DNA of 64,000 bases. Source: Actinokineospora auranticolor. GTDB lineage: Bacteria > Actinomycetota > Actinomycetes > Mycobacteriales > Pseudonocardiaceae. The notes under the pieces are model-generated. The model was not told the origin of the DNA, searched no databases, and saw only the letters and a list, made by a program, of their open reading frames with translations. The position numbers were made by a program, and so were the translations under genes. The stretch's first letter is position 1. Each line of letters begins with the position of its first letter. This document shows, in pieces, positions 62,828-64,000 of this stretch. The stretch covers positions 1 through 64,000 of the forward strand of contig NZ_PTIX01000013.1 in the NCBI RefSeq assembly GCF_002934265.1, read 5' to 3'.

Positions 62828-64000
62828 ATGGGAGCGGAGACACACCAGGGCCCGGAAGCCGCGGTCAGGTCCGCTGCGGTGGGTGTACCGAGGGAACGCG
62901 GTTTTCGGACCGACATCCAGGCGCTGCGGGCGGTCGCGGTCATGGTGGTGGTCGTCAACCACCTGCGGCCCTCTGCGTTGACCGGTGGGTACGTCGGCGT
63001 CGACGTGTTCTTCGTGATCTCCGGGTTCCTGATCACCTCCCACCTCGACCGGGAGATCCTGCGCACCGGGCGGGTTCGGCTGGGGCGCTTCTACGCCCGG
63101 CGCGTGCGTCGACTGCTGCCCGCCGCGCTCCTGGTGCTCGTGGTCAGCCTCATCGCGGCGTACTTCCTCCTGCCCTACCTGCGGTGGAAGACCAACGCGC
63201 ACGAGGCGCTGGCCAGCGCCCTGTACGTGGAGAACTGGCTGCTGGCGGTCAACTCGGTCGACTACTCCGCGTTCACCGCCGTGGCCAGCCTGGCGCAGCA
63301 CTACTGGTCGCTGTCGGTCGAGGAGCAGTTCTACCTGTGCTGGCCGCTGCTGCTCCTGCTGCTGTTCAAGGTCCGGCGGCGCCGGGCCCAGGTCGTCGGG
63401 ATCACCGCGATCGGGTTGGCGTCGCTGGCCTTCTGCGTGTTCTTCACGGAGGTGTCGAAGAGCCAGGCGTACTTCGTCACGCCGACCCGGGTGTGGGAGT
63501 TCGCCCTCGGCGCGCTCATCGCGCTCGGCGGCACCCGGCTCGTCCTCCCCCGGGTCACGGCGGGCCTCGCCGCGTTCGCCGGACTGGCGATGATCTGCGG
63601 GGCGGCGGCGCTGTTCGACCACTCGACGCCGTTCCCCGGGTACGCGGCCCTGCTGCCGACCGTCGGGACGGGGCTGGTGATCCTCGCGGGCAACGGCGGC
63701 GAACGCCAGTGGCACACCGCGTTGAGCGCGTCCGCGCCGGTCCAGTTCCTCGGCGGCATCAGCTACTCGCTGTACCTGTGGCACTGGCCGCTCGTCGTCC
63801 TCGCGCCCTTCGCCCTGGCGGACACGCTGGACAAGGGCGCGCTGCGCGGCTTCCACCAGGTGGGGATCCTGGTGGTCGCGATCGTGCTGGCCTGGCTGTC
63901 CAAGGTCCTCGTCGAGGACCGGGGCATCGCGCTGGGCGCGAAACTGCGGACGGGGGCCAACTTCGCCGCCATGGTCGCCGGGATGGCCGCGGTCGCCCTG
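62828..64000 (+). CDS. Acyltransferase-3 (OafA/YrhL-type) membrane protein, cut at right edge
   Basis: 391 codons are visible and the frame stays open at the window end. Conserved blocks of membrane acyltransferases are present: DIQALRAVAVMVVVVNHLRP (with the catalytic-type His), GVDVFFVISGFLITSHLDRE, FYARRVRRLLPAALLVLVVS, HYWSLSVEEQFYLCWPLLL and GGISYSLYLWHWPLVVLAP. About ten membrane segments occur. These enzymes O-acylate cell-surface or exported glycans; a C-terminal SGNH domain may follow beyond the window. GGGGA lies five bases before the ATG. Confidence 0.92.
   Translation, partial: MGAETHQGPEAAVRSAAVGVPRERGFRTDIQALRAVAVMVVVVNHLRPSALTGGYVGVDVFFVISGFLITSHLDREILRTGRVRLGRFYARRVRRLLPAALLVLVVSLIAAYFLLPYLRWKTNAHEALASALYVENWLLAVNSVDYSAFTAVASLAQHYWSLSVEEQFYLCWPLLLLLLFKVRRRRAQVVGITAIGLASLAFCVFFTEVSKSQAYFVTPTRVWEFALGALIALGGTRLVLPRVTAGLAAFAGLAMICGAAALFDHSTPFPGYAALLPTVGTGLVILAGNGGERQWHTALSASAPVQFLGGISYSLYLWHWPLVVLAPFALADTLDKGALRGFHQVGILVVAIVLAWLSKVLVEDRGIALGAKLRTGANFAAMVAGMAAVAL

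Overview
The window is high-GC actinobacterial DNA. Codon use, gene content and the rpsA / polA / pdtaR / tRNA-Leu neighbourhood suggest a filamentous actinomycete, most like the Pseudonocardiaceae (Saccharothrix/Lentzea/Actinosynnema type). That placement is an inference from gene families, not a measured phylogeny. No CRISPR array, rRNA or complete insertion sequence is visible; the only IS trace is a transposase fragment at the left edge.

Layout. 1-1.25 kb: an IS4-type transposase fragment and a twice-frameshifted membrane gene. 1.4-15.8 kb: mostly core genes, rpsA and polA, interspersed with a methyltransferase/GNAT pair, a YhgE/Pip-type membrane operon with its own TetR regulator and operator, a thioesterase and a beta-propeller lectin-like protein. 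15.9-21.5 kb: a complete branched-chain amino-acid-type ABC transporter (livKHMGF, minus strand). 21.8-26.8 kb: a membrane-anchored fibronectin-III protein, the ANTAR regulator pdtaR, a tRNA-Leu and a frameshifted S9 peptidase.

27.4-37.7 kb is the most interesting stretch. It holds two RiPP-like (ribosomally made, modified peptide) cassettes on the plus strand. Cassette A (27.4-30.6 kb) has a 31-residue precursor candidate, an attenuator hairpin, an E1/ThiF-like adenylating enzyme with an N-terminal domain resembling a RiPP recognition element, a 2OG-Fe(II) oxygenase and an MFS exporter. Cassette B (34.2-37.7 kb) has a 59-residue precursor, a YcaO enzyme, a TfuA partner (the pair known to make backbone thioamides) and a methyltransferase. 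Between them on the minus strand lie a Tat-exported M20 peptidase and a helix-turn-helix/hydrolase pair preceded by a palindromic operator.

38-45.4 kb combines decayed genes (BP74-like, endonuclease/exonuclease/phosphatase-like, lectin-like, LysR) with an intact 1478-residue protein. Its architecture matches cargo toxins of extracellular contractile injection systems, and its C-terminus looks like an anthrax edema factor / ExoY nucleotidyl cyclase. It is translationally coupled to a possible immunity gene. 45.5-49.3 kb: a NarL-type two-component system divergent from a MacB/FtsX-type ABC exporter. 50.2-55.7 kb: an NTPase coupled to a membrane-anchored periplasmic-binding protein, plus secreted proteins. 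56.6-59.1 kb: a membrane protein and a zincin-type metalloprotease with a small partner. 59.3-64 kb: ArsR/MFS remnants, a DUF72 protein, a TetR-DUF2867-DUF6463 divergon and an acyltransferase-3 gene that runs off the right edge.
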